From: an uncultured Sphingomonadaceae bacterium
Lineage (GTDB): Bacteria > Pseudomonadota > Alphaproteobacteria > Sphingomonadales > Sphingomonadaceae
Assembly: GCA_947494305.1 (NCBI GenBank)
Contig: CANLUL010000003.1
Location: forward strand, 124,001 to 188,000
Reading direction: 5' to 3'
Length of the DNA stretch: 64,000 bases
Positions 17,650 to 25,951 of the stretch are shown here, piece by piece. Both the position numbers and the translations under genes were made by a program. The notes under the pieces are model-generated. The model had not been told where the DNA came from. It saw only the letters and a program-made list of their open reading frames with translations, and made no database searches. Numbering within the stretch: the first letter of the stretch is position 1; the number at the start of each line of letters is the position of its first letter.

Positions 17650-18513
17650 ATGAATATTTCAAATGGAGATAGTTGGATTGCTTTGGCGATTATCATGGCG
17701 TCAGTTTTGACAGCCTGGTTTATGAACTATCGTATGCCCAAGGTCCGGGCATTGGGAACATTGCTTGCTGCCCTCGGCTGTTTTGCTGTGGTATTCTGGT
17801 TTGTGGCAATCTTGGGTACGGGCATTTTGGAAAATCCAAAACCCAATCAGACACCGATGGATTCAGCCAAGCCGGTATTGCTATGGATACAGGCGGGCGT
17901 TGCTCTGATCGGCGGTATTTTGCTGCTCCGGGCATCCTTACTGCAAAGCAAAAGCACCGATACTTTGGAGCTGTCTGGGCAAAACGAGCCGGACCGATAT
18001 GGCTTTGTTTCAAGGATGCTGCACTGGACCATAGCGATATTGTTTATTTCGCTCATTCCGATCGGAATGTTCGCATCGATGATCCCGGAGGATGCCTGGT
18101 TTCGAAATCACTATTATGTTGTGCACAAAACAATCGGCATGGTGGTGTTTGCACTCATTCTTGCAAGGCTGTTGTGGAATCGCAGATCCAAGCGTCCGGA
18201 ACTTGACTCTTCTCTAAAACCAAATGAACGCAAATGGGCGCACCGCGTGCATATCCTGCTCTACATCATGATGATTGCAGTTCCGGTAACCGGATATGTC
18301 ATGACCAGTTTTCATGGTTTTCCGACATATCTTTTTGCACTCGAAATTCAGCCATTCTGGGGCAAGAGCGATGCCTACATAATCTGGGGTTTGTTTCACA
18401 AATATCTATTGCCTTACATCCTGTACATCATCCTGGGCGCGCACATCCTTGGCGCACTGAAGCATCATTTTATCGACAAACACGATGGTGCGTTGAAAAG
18501 AATGGTTGGATAG
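17650..18513 (+). CDS. cytochrome b561 family membrane protein
   Basis: The 287-residue protein has two or three N-terminal hydrophobic segments and then a typical bacterial cytochrome b561 domain from about residue 117 (RYGFVSRMLHWTIAILF) with heme-ligand histidines in MLHW, YYVVHKTIG, WAHRVHILLY and LGAHILGALKHHF. It likely passes electrons between quinol and a periplasmic acceptor or superoxide. The extra N-terminal membrane part makes it longer than the roughly 180-residue family core. The ATG at 17650 follows AGGGGAATAG. Confidence 0.88.
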   Translation: MNISNGDSWIALAIIMASVLTAWFMNYRMPKVRALGTLLAALGCFAVVFWFVAILGTGILENPKPNQTPMDSAKPVLLWIQAGVALIGGILLLRASLLQSKSTDTLELSGQNEPDRYGFVSRMLHWTIAILFISLIPIGMFASMIPEDAWFRNHYYVVHKTIGMVVFALILARLLWNRRSKRPELDSSLKPNERKWAHRVHILLYIMMIAVPVTGYVMTSFHGFPTYLFALEIQPFWGKSDAYIIWGLFHKYLLPYILYIILGAHILGALKHHFIDKHDGALKRMVG

Positions 18514-18546
18514 GGCAGCAGCTTCCAGCAGTCCGAAGTTCATATT

Positions 18547-18706
18547 TTACTCGGCTAGTTCCTCGGCCAACGGTGTAAACAGGACCGCGATATTCTGTTT
18601 CCCCTTCACCCGACCAGTGGAGGTATCTTCGAATATGGCACTGTCTGCAAAGAACGGGATGAGCTTTGAATAAGCTTGCCCGTCTTGAAGAGATCAAATG
18701 TTTCGC
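18547..18706 (-). pseudogene. decayed SnoaL-like (NTF2-fold) gene copy
   Basis: On the minus strand, from about 18698, a readable stretch SLQDGQAYSKLIPFFADSAI aligns with SVQDGHDYTKLIPLFADDAT of the intact gene at 19416-19760. It then continues as GRVKGKQNIAVLFTPLAEELAE and hits TAA at 18547. Relative to the intact gene, one base is missing at the left edge (frameshift near 18697), the start region is eroded and the C-terminal half is absent. It is a relic of a third paralogue. The rest of the 18514-18864 gap shows nothing recognisable apart from the AT-rich leader of the sigma gene. Confidence 0.75.
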
Positions 18707-18864
18707 CGACTCAGTTTCTTACAAAATGGCGCATTTTGACCATTTTCCATCCACTAATCTTTATTAAAGAAGTCTGTCAGCTATCAAATTGTCGGTCGTA
18801 GCTTGAATTTGGAAACTCCATTTTTTCGAGCAAGATTTTGAAAAATATGATGGTTCTCGCATAA

Positions 18865-19401
18865 ATGGATATATCGGAATATAGATTCAATCGCTTGATT
18901 GCTAAGAGCCGAGAGGGCGACAAAAAAAGCCAATTGGAGTTACATAGGGCAGCGGAAAAATGGCTGAGTCGATACTTCGTTGGTAGAATCCGAGAATCTC
19001 GACATGAGGATTTGGTTCAGGATACCCTGCTTTCCATCCACCGTTCTCAAGCGAACTATAACATAGATCGACCGTTCTTGCCCTGGTTGGCGACGATCGC
19101 ACGTTACCGCTGGATTGATCAGTTGAGAAAAGACTATCAGATCAACGAAGTGGAACTAAGCGAAGATCAATTTTATTATGAGACAGGCCGACATGTGGAT
19201 GCACGGTTAAGTCTGCAAAAACTGATGAACCAGATTTCCAAAAAACAGGCTTTGGCAATACGCCTGACCAAGATAGCAGGCTACAGCATAAAGGAGGCTG
19301 CGTCTTTAACGGGGCAATCCGAATCCAGCATCAAAACTAATGTTCATCGCGGGATGAAAAAAATGTCTCGTCTATCTTTCAATCATACACATTTGGAATA
19401 A
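18865..19401 (+). CDS. ECF-type RNA polymerase sigma factor
   Basis: The 178-residue protein has a sigma-70 region 2 (residues about 20-95, including HEDLVQDTLLSIHRSQANYN and PWLATIARYRWIDQLRK) and a region 4 helix-turn-helix near the C-terminus (GYSIKEAASLTGQSESSIKT). There is no region 3, so it is an extracytoplasmic-function sigma factor. Related sphingomonad factors are usually followed by a DUF1109/NrsF membrane anti-sigma gene; none is adjacent here, and the next gene is convergent. Base composition is AT-richer than its neighbours. Confidence 0.87.
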   Translation: MDISEYRFNRLIAKSREGDKKSQLELHRAAEKWLSRYFVGRIRESRHEDLVQDTLLSIHRSQANYNIDRPFLPWLATIARYRWIDQLRKDYQINEVELSEDQFYYETGRHVDARLSLQKLMNQISKKQALAIRLTKIAGYSIKEAASLTGQSESSIKTNVHRGMKKMSRLSFNHTHLE

Positions 19402-19415
19402 GAGAGAGAAGCGGT

Positions 19416-19760
19416 CTATTCGTCGGGCACAGGATAAAAATCCCGGTAGGAGATCAGTTTACCGTCATTCACTTTGTAGAGACCGACCCCTTCAATATCA
19501 CCATCGGGCCGCTTCCAGAGCCAGCGCGCCCAGGCGACACTTTCATCGCCAGCAATTTCCAGTACCTCGAAATGCATTTTTTTGTCGGCGAGTTCTTTGG
19601 TCAGTTCAGCAAATAGCGCGGCAATACTCTCTTTGCCCTCTATCCGGCCAATCGCGGGATCATCGAATGTTGCATCATCGGCAAAGAGCGGGATGAGTTT
19701 TGTGTAGTCATGGCCGTCTTGAACAGACCAAAATTTCTCGATCACATCTTTGGCTTGCAT
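19416..19760 (-). CDS. SnoaL-like nuclear transport factor 2 family protein
   Basis: The 114-residue protein has the NTF2/SnoaL cone fold pattern: an N-terminal helix (DVIEKFWSVQDG), ADDATFDDPAIGRIEGKESIAALFAEL, and beta strands rich in Trp (SVAWARWLWKRPDGDIEGVGLYKVNDGKL). Such proteins act as small isomerases, hydratases or ligand binders; the substrate is unknown. It follows a close paralogue with 3 bases between them, and a decayed third copy lies at 18547-18706. Confidence 0.85.
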   Translation of the reverse strand: MQAKDVIEKFWSVQDGHDYTKLIPLFADDATFDDPAIGRIEGKESIAALFAELTKELADKKMHFEVLEIAGDESVAWARWLWKRPDGDIEGVGLYKVNDGKLISYRDFYPVPDE

Positions 19761-19763
19761 GGT

Positions 19764-20114
19764 TCAAATCTCCTCCGGTACTTGAAAAACATCACGATAG
19801 GATGTGAATAGTCCGTTTTGTACTTTGTATAATCCCACGCCCTCGACATCGCCTTGCGGGCGCTTCCAGATCCAGCGAGACCAGGCGACATTGTCTCCGC
19901 CGGCAACTTCCAGCAGTTCAAACTGCGGAGGGTTGTCACCAAATAATTTGTCGAGATGTGCCAGCAATTTTGCGATCGCGGGCTTGCCTTCGATGCGGCC
20001 TATCGCGGGGTCTTCAAACACCGCACCTTCGGCAAATAGCGGCAGCAATTCGGCGTGGCTGCCGTTAATCTGAATATCCCAAAAACGTTCTGCCAAATTT
20101 TTAGCGGCTGCCAT
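19764..20114 (-). CDS. SnoaL-like nuclear transport factor 2 family protein, tandem paralogue
   Basis: The 116-residue protein is clearly paralogous to the next gene, sharing DPAIGRIEGK, VAWSRWIWKRPQGDVEGVGLYKVQNG and the YRD-F-VP ending. Tandem duplication with divergence is the simplest explanation. It sits 9 bases after the stop of the metallo-beta-lactamase gene on the same strand, so the three genes could share a transcript. No catalytic residues can be assigned with confidence. Confidence 0.85.
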   Translation of the reverse strand: MAAAKNLAERFWDIQINGSHAELLPLFAEGAVFEDPAIGRIEGKPAIAKLLAHLDKLFGDNPPQFELLEVAGGDNVAWSRWIWKRPQGDVEGVGLYKVQNGLFTSYRDVFQVPEEI

Positions 20115-20123
20115 ATCGTGCTC

Positions 20124-21098
20124 CTATTCACTCATGATAGCGTTATGCTTCAAACTCTGTTTCTCCAGTCCGGTTTCGAAATCAACCGCCATTTTTGCTA
20201 TAAACTTCGGGAAATCTTCGTTTCCAACAAAGGCCAATGGGTCACCGGCCAATAGTTTTTCGCGCTTTGCCTTGAAGCCGAAAAACTGAGGATGGTTGGA
20301 TAGAAATACATCCGGTTTCCAGTCTTTGGTCATCGCAAATGTCTTGCGATAATCCGCGACAATACCTTCATATTGTGGCGGACCGACCAACCGGTTGGCG
20401 GCAACGGTGGCGGAGCAGAAGAACAAAACCTCATGGTTTTTGCCGTCTTGTTCGACGTTCATTGTCCACGACGTGCAGCCGCGCGAGTGCCCTGGGGTCA
20501 CTTTCGCGGTCATGGCAACGCCGCCATGCTCAAACGAAAAGCCTCCGGAAAATGGGATATTTACTTTCACTGGCGGTGCATTGAGATTGGTGTCTTGTTC
20601 GGATCCAAGATAGAATCCACCTTCAAGCGCTGAACGATCACCTTCACTGGCCATCACAGTTGCACCGCTGAGTTCCTTTAACTCCGCTAGTCCGCCGCTA
20701 TGATCGAGATGGGCATGGCTATTTATCAGAACCGCTATATCTTCCGGGTCATAACCCAGTTTCCGGATTGCCTCGGCAACATAGCTGCCCTGATCTGGCA
20801 TACCGCCATCTAGGACGATATGCCCTTCGTCAGTTGGGATGAAATACATCGCGAGGCCTTCGGTGCCGACGAAGTAGATGCCGTTCTTTTCATTACCGAT
20901 GATCCTAAAGGGTTCAACGGGGGCATACCAACTCGGAACACCAGCTCGCCACTTGGCCATGGTTTCGGCACTGATTTTGTTGGGTGCTAATTTGGTCTCG
21001 GGAGCGGTTGGCGGTTCTTCAGCAGCCTCCACGGTTGGTACGCAAGCTATCAGTGAAACCAAACTGCCGCAGACAAAAATTCGATTAAAAATATCCAT
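20124..21098 (-). CDS. subclass B3 metallo-beta-lactamase family protein
   Basis: The 324-residue protein starts with a lipoprotein-type signal (lipobox SLIAC, Cys19). It has the MBL zinc ligands in the B3 arrangement: H128, H130, D132 and H133 in NSHAHLDHSGG, H204 in TPGHSRGCTSW, and H269 in FLSNHPQFF. The GHxxGCTSW segment and SNHPQFF are characteristic of subclass B3. It probably sits in the periplasm attached to a membrane and may hydrolyse beta-lactams; a lactonase or other hydrolase role is possible. No regulator of the AmpR type is adjacent. Confidence 0.87.
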   Translation of the reverse strand: MDIFNRIFVCGSLVSLIACVPTVEAAEEPPTAPETKLAPNKISAETMAKWRAGVPSWYAPVEPFRIIGNEKNGIYFVGTEGLAMYFIPTDEGHIVLDGGMPDQGSYVAEAIRKLGYDPEDIAVLINSHAHLDHSGGLAELKELSGATVMASEGDRSALEGGFYLGSEQDTNLNAPPVKVNIPFSGGFSFEHGGVAMTAKVTPGHSRGCTSWTMNVEQDGKNHEVLFFCSATVAANRLVGPPQYEGIVADYRKTFAMTKDWKPDVFLSNHPQFFGFKAKREKLLAGDPLAFVGNEDFPKFIAKMAVDFETGLEKQSLKHNAIMSE

Positions 21099-21155
21099 CT
21101 CATCGCTCCCTCTCGTCTCTAAAGTCTAGAGATATGTTGGTCGCAATGACAGCCG

Positions 21156-21917
21156 TTATCTTTCGAAAAACTGAACCGTTTCTTCGTCCATTGGGAACAT
21201 CATCTCAATGCGGGTTTCGCCAGCGCGCGTGTCTTGCACGGTGCCAAATTGTGAAATTGTCGAGAAGAGCGACAGTCGCGATTCCCCAAACCGTAAAATC
21301 GTCGGGATGACGGCCTGATTAAGATTGATCGCACTCATGTCGATTTGTTTCACCCGCTCGTGACTAGCAAGGCGCTGCATTAGCGCGGAGAGTTTCTCAT
21401 CTCCACCCAGTTCGAGTATTTCGGTACGCAACCGGGTCAATGCGAGCATCGCAACCTCGTCCCAGTTTTCGATCAGATCGAGCCCGGCGCTATTCATCAA
21501 TATGTCCATCATATTGGCAGTGCCATCGGGACTGGCCAGCGCAAGCAGCATCTGTGCGCCCTGGTTGGACTTTACCACGTTCCAGTATCGATCCACCGCG
21601 ATTCCGGGATACGGGTCATGCTTTTCGAGCATTTTGTCTATCGCTTGATTGACCGGAGCCAGTTCCGGCGCGTCATCGGGCAGGCTGGGATATACCGCCG
21701 CGAAACCCGCGGCGTTGAGGACTTGATTGGCTGCGGGTCGGGGCAACTGCAAAGCATCGGACAAGCGCAGCACCATCTCGCGACTGGGTTTGGACCGGCC
21801 AGATTCAAGGAAACTCAAATGGCGCGCGGATAGGTCGGCCTCCAGGCTGAGGTCCAATTGACTGAACCGGCGCACTTTGCGCCATTCCTTCAATATGCTG
21901 CCAAATTCTGTTTGCAT
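21156..21917 (-). CDS. XRE family regulator with MmyB-like ligand-binding domain
   Basis: The 253-residue protein has an N-terminal helix-turn-helix (FGSILKEWRKVRRFSQLDLSLEADLSARHLSFLESGRSKPS) and a C-terminal MmyB-like domain that binds small ligands such as fatty acids in relatives (VDRYWNVVKSNQGAQMLL and onward). It is divergent from two tandem membrane-protein genes and sits upstream of the metallo-beta-lactamase gene, so it may control either side. The family often regulates neighbouring SDR or oxidoreductase genes. Confidence 0.88.
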   Translation of the reverse strand: MQTEFGSILKEWRKVRRFSQLDLSLEADLSARHLSFLESGRSKPSREMVLRLSDALQLPRPAANQVLNAAGFAAVYPSLPDDAPELAPVNQAIDKMLEKHDPYPGIAVDRYWNVVKSNQGAQMLLALASPDGTANMMDILMNSAGLDLIENWDEVAMLALTRLRTEILELGGDEKLSALMQRLASHERVKQIDMSAINLNQAVIPTILRFGESRLSLFSTISQFGTVQDTRAGETRIEMMFPMDEETVQFFER

Positions 21918-22048
21918 CGCCTGCTCCTGTGACCTTGTTCTAACCTGTCATGCCAGCATCGGGCAAGTGATGCACTTACCCCCGAGGTAATTGCTGAGAT
22001 AACCCGGACATGCTCTTAAGATTTGTATCTGAATAATGGAGATTGAAA

Positions 22049-22483
22049 ATGTCACCCAAAACAGCTGCAAATTTCATGCGCTTTATGGCCATTGTCTCTT
22101 TTCTATCCGCGCTGCTTTTTGCGACCGGCGCGATGAATGATCCGACTGGAAGCCTGAGTCAGTTTCTTGCGATTATCATTCCGGGTTCTGAAGGTGTCAG
22201 CGCAATTGCCAATCCTGAATCCAAGGTCGGCTTTGCCATTGCGGGCGGTGTATTTGCCGGATTCATGGTCATGCTGTTGCTGATCACCGCACCCGCCATC
22301 GAGCGCGGAGACAAGGCGATCACCCGCGCCACGGTTTATGCCCTGCTGATCTGGTATGTAATTGATAGCGGCGCATCCGTTGCGGGTGGAGCACCGATTA
22401 ATGCCATATCCAATGCAATCTTCTTGGTGCTTTATCTGCTGCCTCTCTTGTGGGTGAAAGAAACCGCCACCGCCAGCGTTTAA
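22049..22483 (+). CDS. small four-helix membrane protein, unknown family
   Basis: The 144-residue protein is almost entirely hydrophobic with about four predicted transmembrane segments (roughly residues 8-28, 60-85, 96-118 and 120-140). It begins MSPKTAANFMRFMAIVSFL. I do not recognise a named family. The ATG at 22049 is preceded by GGAG. It is a diverged duplicate of the next gene (shared PKTAAxxMR start, VAGGVFxG, IWxxIDSxAS) and is divergent from an XRE regulator. Confidence 0.75.
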   Translation: MSPKTAANFMRFMAIVSFLSALLFATGAMNDPTGSLSQFLAIIIPGSEGVSAIANPESKVGFAIAGGVFAGFMVMLLLITAPAIERGDKAITRATVYALLIWYVIDSGASVAGGAPINAISNAIFLVLYLLPLLWVKETATASV

Positions 22484-22500
22484 AGAACAGGAGTGAGATA

Positions 22501-22923
22501 ATGACGCCAAAAACAGCCGCCAAATCCATGCGTATTATCGGATGGTTCTCCCTCCTAATCGCTGTCGTCTTTGCATGGGGCAGTGTGTTTGATCCGGGAG
22601 GATTGAATGATCTCTTCTTGCAACACGCTGCCACCGGAGAAACCGGGATAGCCGGGGTCGCCACACAGGAAGCCAAACTGGTGATGGCGGTTGCCGGTGG
22701 AGTGTTCGGCGGTATGGTCGGCTTCTATCTGTTTATCTCGGCGCCCGGTATTGAACAGCAGAACCCGATGATCAAACGCGGCACTATCCTGGCCTTTCTG
22801 ATCTGGTTCTTGATCGACAGCAGCGCGTCCATTGGCACGGGTAACGCCACCAATGCCGCTTTGAATATCGTTGTTTTGGCCTTCTATCTTTGGCCGATCT
22901 TACTGGTCAAAAATGCCGCTTAG
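22501..22923 (+). CDS. small four-helix membrane protein, tandem paralogue
   Basis: The 140-residue protein has the same four-segment layout as the preceding gene, with MTPKTAAKSMRIIGWFSLL at the start, VAGGVFGGMVGFYLFISAP in the second segment and FLIWFLIDSSASIGTGNATNA in the third. The ATG at 22501 follows CAGGAGTGAG. The pair probably forms one operon. A shared polar motif (IDSxAS) inside the membrane could bind a ligand or lipid. Its stop overlaps the convergent SDR gene by 4 bases. Confidence 0.75.
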   Translation: MTPKTAAKSMRIIGWFSLLIAVVFAWGSVFDPGGLNDLFLQHAATGETGIAGVATQEAKLVMAVAGGVFGGMVGFYLFISAPGIEQQNPMIKRGTILAFLIWFLIDSSASIGTGNATNAALNIVVLAFYLWPILLVKNAA

Positions 22924-23909
22924 CTTCGTTCAAGTACATCTTTTACCCACGGACCAAAGCCGGAATTGCCGAGCATTGCCAGCTGCGTTTTGGTGCTGAC
23001 ATCATTGATGGCGGTTTGTGGTATCCGGCTGGGATGAACCGGCAAGCGCAGCGGGCGTTTCCCCGGCGACATCGCTATGACTTTGGCAATAGCGCGGGGA
23101 ACATCCATCGGATCGGTCGAACCACCACCGTTGCGTAGGGCACCAGCAACCAGCTCGGGATATGCCGCCTTGCGTTCTTCATCGGCACGTTCGAGCATCG
23201 GTGCGCTGAGTTTATTGCCATTCTTCCAAATATCGGTTGGGAAACCGCCGGGTTGGACTATCGTGACATCAACACCGTGTGGAACCAGCTCATAGGCCAT
23301 CTGTTCGCTCATCGATTCCACCGCAAATTTAGTAGAACTATACAGGCCCATGCCGGGTATCATCACGCGACCCAATTGCGAGGACACATTGAAAATCGCG
23401 CCCGATTTCTTCGCACGCATCTTCGGAAGCGCCGCCCGCGCGACCCTTTGATAACCAACAACATTGGTTTCGAATAAAAGCTGCGTAGCCTCTGTATCTT
23501 GAAGCTCGACAGGCGCCCCTGTACCGATGCCTGCATTGTTGATGACAACGTCCAAGGCACCGCCATTCAGATTCTCTGCTTCGGTGACTGCCTTGTTAAC
23601 GGATTCATCTGACAAAACATCCAGCTCAAGCAAAGTAATATCGAGACCACCTTCGGCCGCCTTGCGCAGCTCATCTGCCTCTGGTCGCGGCATGTTGCGC
23701 ATCGTTGCGAAAACTTTTGCGCCGCGTTCCGCGTAAAGCATCGCACCCATTTTACCGAAGCCCGAAGAACAGCCCGTGATCAGCACTGATTTGCCTTTCA
23801 AATTAGGTGCATCATTCTCTGCAGCCGAGGTTTGACAGGCGGTCAGAGCCGCCCCGGTTGCTGCTGTAGCGGCCAAAAGCTGGCGGCGGTTCATGCTTGT
23901 ATCGGTCAT
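22920..23909 (-). CDS. short-chain dehydrogenase with a Tat/lipoprotein-like signal
   Basis: The 329-residue protein is a classical SDR: LITGCSSGFGKMG (46-52 glycine motif), NNAG, and the YSSTK catalytic tyrosine-lysine pair. Before it lies a twin-arginine leader (MNRRQLLAATAATGAALTAC) with a possible lipobox cysteine at 25, so the enzyme looks exported. That is unusual for an NAD(P)-dependent protein. The ATG at 23909 has GGAG upstream; longer in-frame reading would run into the divergent dioxygenase gene and is not supported. Confidence 0.85.
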   Translation of the reverse strand: MTDTSMNRRQLLAATAATGAALTACQTSAAENDAPNLKGKSVLITGCSSGFGKMGAMLYAERGAKVFATMRNMPRPEADELRKAAEGGLDITLLELDVLSDESVNKAVTEAENLNGGALDVVINNAGIGTGAPVELQDTEATQLLFETNVVGYQRVARAALPKMRAKKSGAIFNVSSQLGRVMIPGMGLYSSTKFAVESMSEQMAYELVPHGVDVTIVQPGGFPTDIWKNGNKLSAPMLERADEERKAAYPELVAGALRNGGGSTDPMDVPRAIAKVIAMSPGKRPLRLPVHPSRIPQTAINDVSTKTQLAMLGNSGFGPWVKDVLERS

Positions 23910-23993
23910 TGGGGGTTCTCCTTTGAATTGTCTTTGATATTCCCCTAACATATTATGCAAAGATAGGTGAACGAGAATGGCGAGAGGATTGTA

Positions 23994-24818
23994 ATGCAAA
24001 TTACCAAAGCGAGCGATGCGGTTGGTGCGGTTGTCGAGGATGTCGACGTCGCGCAATTGAGTGATGATCAATTTGCCGAGTTGCGCAGCCAGTTTTTTGA
24101 CCATGGCGCCTTGTTCTTCAAGGATCAGAAACTCTCTCCGGAAGATCACATTGCCTTTGCCGAGCGCTGGAATGATATTGATGTCAATCGGTTCTTCACA
24201 CCGGTTGAAGGCTATCCCCAAATAGCCAAGGTGTTGAAAGAACCCGATCAAAAACTCAACATCGGTGGCGGTTGGCATACCGATCATAGCTATGATGAAG
24301 TGCCCGCTATGGGGTCCATTCTCTATGCACTCGAAATACCACCCAGCGGCGGCGATACATTGTTCGCCGGGATGCATGCCGCCTATGAGGCGCTAGATGA
24401 TGATATGAAAGCGCGTATCGAAAATTTGAAAGCGCTGCACGGCAATGCGCATATTTTTGGCAAGGACAGCGCGTATCGCGAGGAAGTCGGCGGCCGCTAT
24501 AAAAACGCTGAAAATGCCGGACAGGAAGCCATTCATCCGGTGGTTTTGAAGCACCCGGAAACTGGCGCGAAAGGGCTTTATGTGAATCCCGGTTTCACGC
24601 TGAAAATTCTGGATGTTGATGAGCAGGAAAGTGCTGAACTGCTGCAGACGCTATACGCCCATATCATGCAGGACCGTTTTCATTACCGTCACAAATGGGA
24701 AGAAGGCATGCTGGCGATGTGGGATAACCGATCAACCTGGCACTATGCGCTGAATGATTATCAAGGCCACAGGCGTTATCTAAATCGAATTACCGTGCAA
24801 GGTGTACCGCTAAACTAA
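23994..24818 (+). CDS. TauD/TfdA family alpha-ketoglutarate-dependent dioxygenase
   Basis: The 274-residue protein is a non-heme iron dioxygenase that couples 2-oxoglutarate decarboxylation to substrate hydroxylation. The facial triad is visible as H95 and D97 in GGGWHTDHSY and the distal histidine of DYQGHRRYLNR, whose arginine binds 2-oxoglutarate. WDNRSTWHYALNDY is the usual C-terminal signature. The ATG at 23994 has GAGAGG upstream and is preferred to a GTG at 23967. Taurine, 2,4-D-like and other substrates cannot be separated by sequence alone. Confidence 0.9.
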   Translation: MQITKASDAVGAVVEDVDVAQLSDDQFAELRSQFFDHGALFFKDQKLSPEDHIAFAERWNDIDVNRFFTPVEGYPQIAKVLKEPDQKLNIGGGWHTDHSYDEVPAMGSILYALEIPPSGGDTLFAGMHAAYEALDDDMKARIENLKALHGNAHIFGKDSAYREEVGGRYKNAENAGQEAIHPVVLKHPETGAKGLYVNPGFTLKILDVDEQESAELLQTLYAHIMQDRFHYRHKWEEGMLAMWDNRSTWHYALNDYQGHRRYLNRITVQGVPLN

Positions 24819-24849
24819 AGGCAATTTAGTTCGGCAACAAACAACATCG

Positions 24850-25746
24850 CTAAGCGATCGTTCGCGGCCGCGCTTGCCGATATGTCCCCAACACCCGCAC
24901 TGAATTGCAATGGAACGAGAGTTCTTCGAGCGCGCGATCAACCGCTGGATCGCCGGGCGAGCCTTCAATATCAGCATAAAATTCGGTGGCGGCAAAGCTA
25001 CTGCCCTGCTGATAGCTCTCCAATTTGGTCATGTTCACGCCATTGGTCGCAAACCCGCCCATCGCTTTGTAGAGCGCGGCAGGAATATTCTTCACTTCGA
25101 AAATAAAGGTCGTCATCACTGGCCCGTTGGGTTCGGGGATTGAGCATTCGGGCGCGAGCAGAACGAAGCGGGTCATGTTATCAGCTCGATCCTGAATAGC
25201 ATCAGCGATCGGTTCGAGCCCATATAGTTCGGCCGAAAGCGGCGGCGCTATGGCTGCTGCGTTTTCGTCATCACCATTAGCGACGAAAGCAGCGGCTGCG
25301 GCGGTATCGGCATAGGCGACCGGAATTATTCCGTGATCCCGAAGATAGTGACGGCATTGACCCAGAGCTTGTGGGTGGCTCATTGCAGTTTTGATCTTGC
25401 CATCTGCCGATTTCGCCATCAGACAATGCTGAATCGGCATAAAATGTTCTGCGACAATATGCAGCCCCGATTCGGGCAGTAGAAAATGAATATCGGCGAC
25501 CCGGCCATGCAGTGAGTTTTCAATCGGAATAATCGCCGATCCCGCCACGCCCAATTTCACCGATTCCAACGCGTCTTCGAAAGAGAAACAGGGCAGCGGT
25601 AGGCAATCAGGGTCATATTGCAGGGCGGCCAGGTGTGAATTGGCACCAGGCGCTCCCTGAAAAGCGATCGCTTTGTCAGAATCTTCTGCTGCAGATTCGG
25701 TCATTTTCTCAACCATTGCCAGCGCGTTTTGCGGAAAACTGTCCAT
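24850..25746 (-). CDS. pheA: prephenate dehydratase
   Basis: PheA converts prephenate to phenylpyruvate in phenylalanine synthesis. The 298-residue protein has the catalytic dehydratase domain (AIAFQGAPGANSHLAAL, VIAEHFMPIQHCL-like segment, SHPQALGQCRHYL, NMTRFVLLAPE) and a C-terminal ACT domain (TTFIFEVKNIPAALYKAMGGFATNGVNMTKLES) for phenylalanine feedback. There is no chorismate mutase domain. The ATG at 25746 follows GAGGGAC at good spacing and is chosen over a longer start at 25800. It is convergent with the dioxygenase gene. Confidence 0.95.
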   Translation of the reverse strand: MDSFPQNALAMVEKMTESAAEDSDKAIAFQGAPGANSHLAALQYDPDCLPLPCFSFEDALESVKLGVAGSAIIPIENSLHGRVADIHFLLPESGLHIVAEHFMPIQHCLMAKSADGKIKTAMSHPQALGQCRHYLRDHGIIPVAYADTAAAAAFVANGDDENAAAIAPPLSAELYGLEPIADAIQDRADNMTRFVLLAPECSIPEPNGPVMTTFIFEVKNIPAALYKAMGGFATNGVNMTKLESYQQGSSFAATEFYADIEGSPGDPAVDRALEELSFHCNSVRVLGTYRQARPRTIA

Positions 25747-25951
25747 CTTGTCCCTCTGTTCGAAGCCCAACCGATAGTCCAACGCAGCGCAACGGGGCAA
25801 GACAGAAGTGGTCCGGTGAAATGGTCAATGCAAAATTTGCAAGTCTGTCCATGCATTTTGCTTTAATTGAGGCCTTGCCTTGCGGCTTTGGCCACTTTAC
25901 AGAAAGCACAAATTTTCGACCGGTTTTGCGTCGGCAGGGGTAAAAGAGAAT

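Noticed and set aside
18470-18697. Minus-strand open frame of 75 codons after cytochrome b561
   Set aside because: It is the wrong frame of the decayed SnoaL-like copy. The homologous residues are read in another frame that ends at 18547.
18514-24000. Genomic island or prophage boundary in the accessory region
   Set aside because: No integrase, transposase, tRNA or direct repeat flanks were seen; the mixed regulators and redox genes alone do not show an island.
23910-24377. Extension of the minus-strand SDR frame by about 156 codons
   Set aside because: The extension lies opposite the TauD-type dioxygenase gene, and the Tat-like leader with a good ribosome-binding site at 23909 marks the start.
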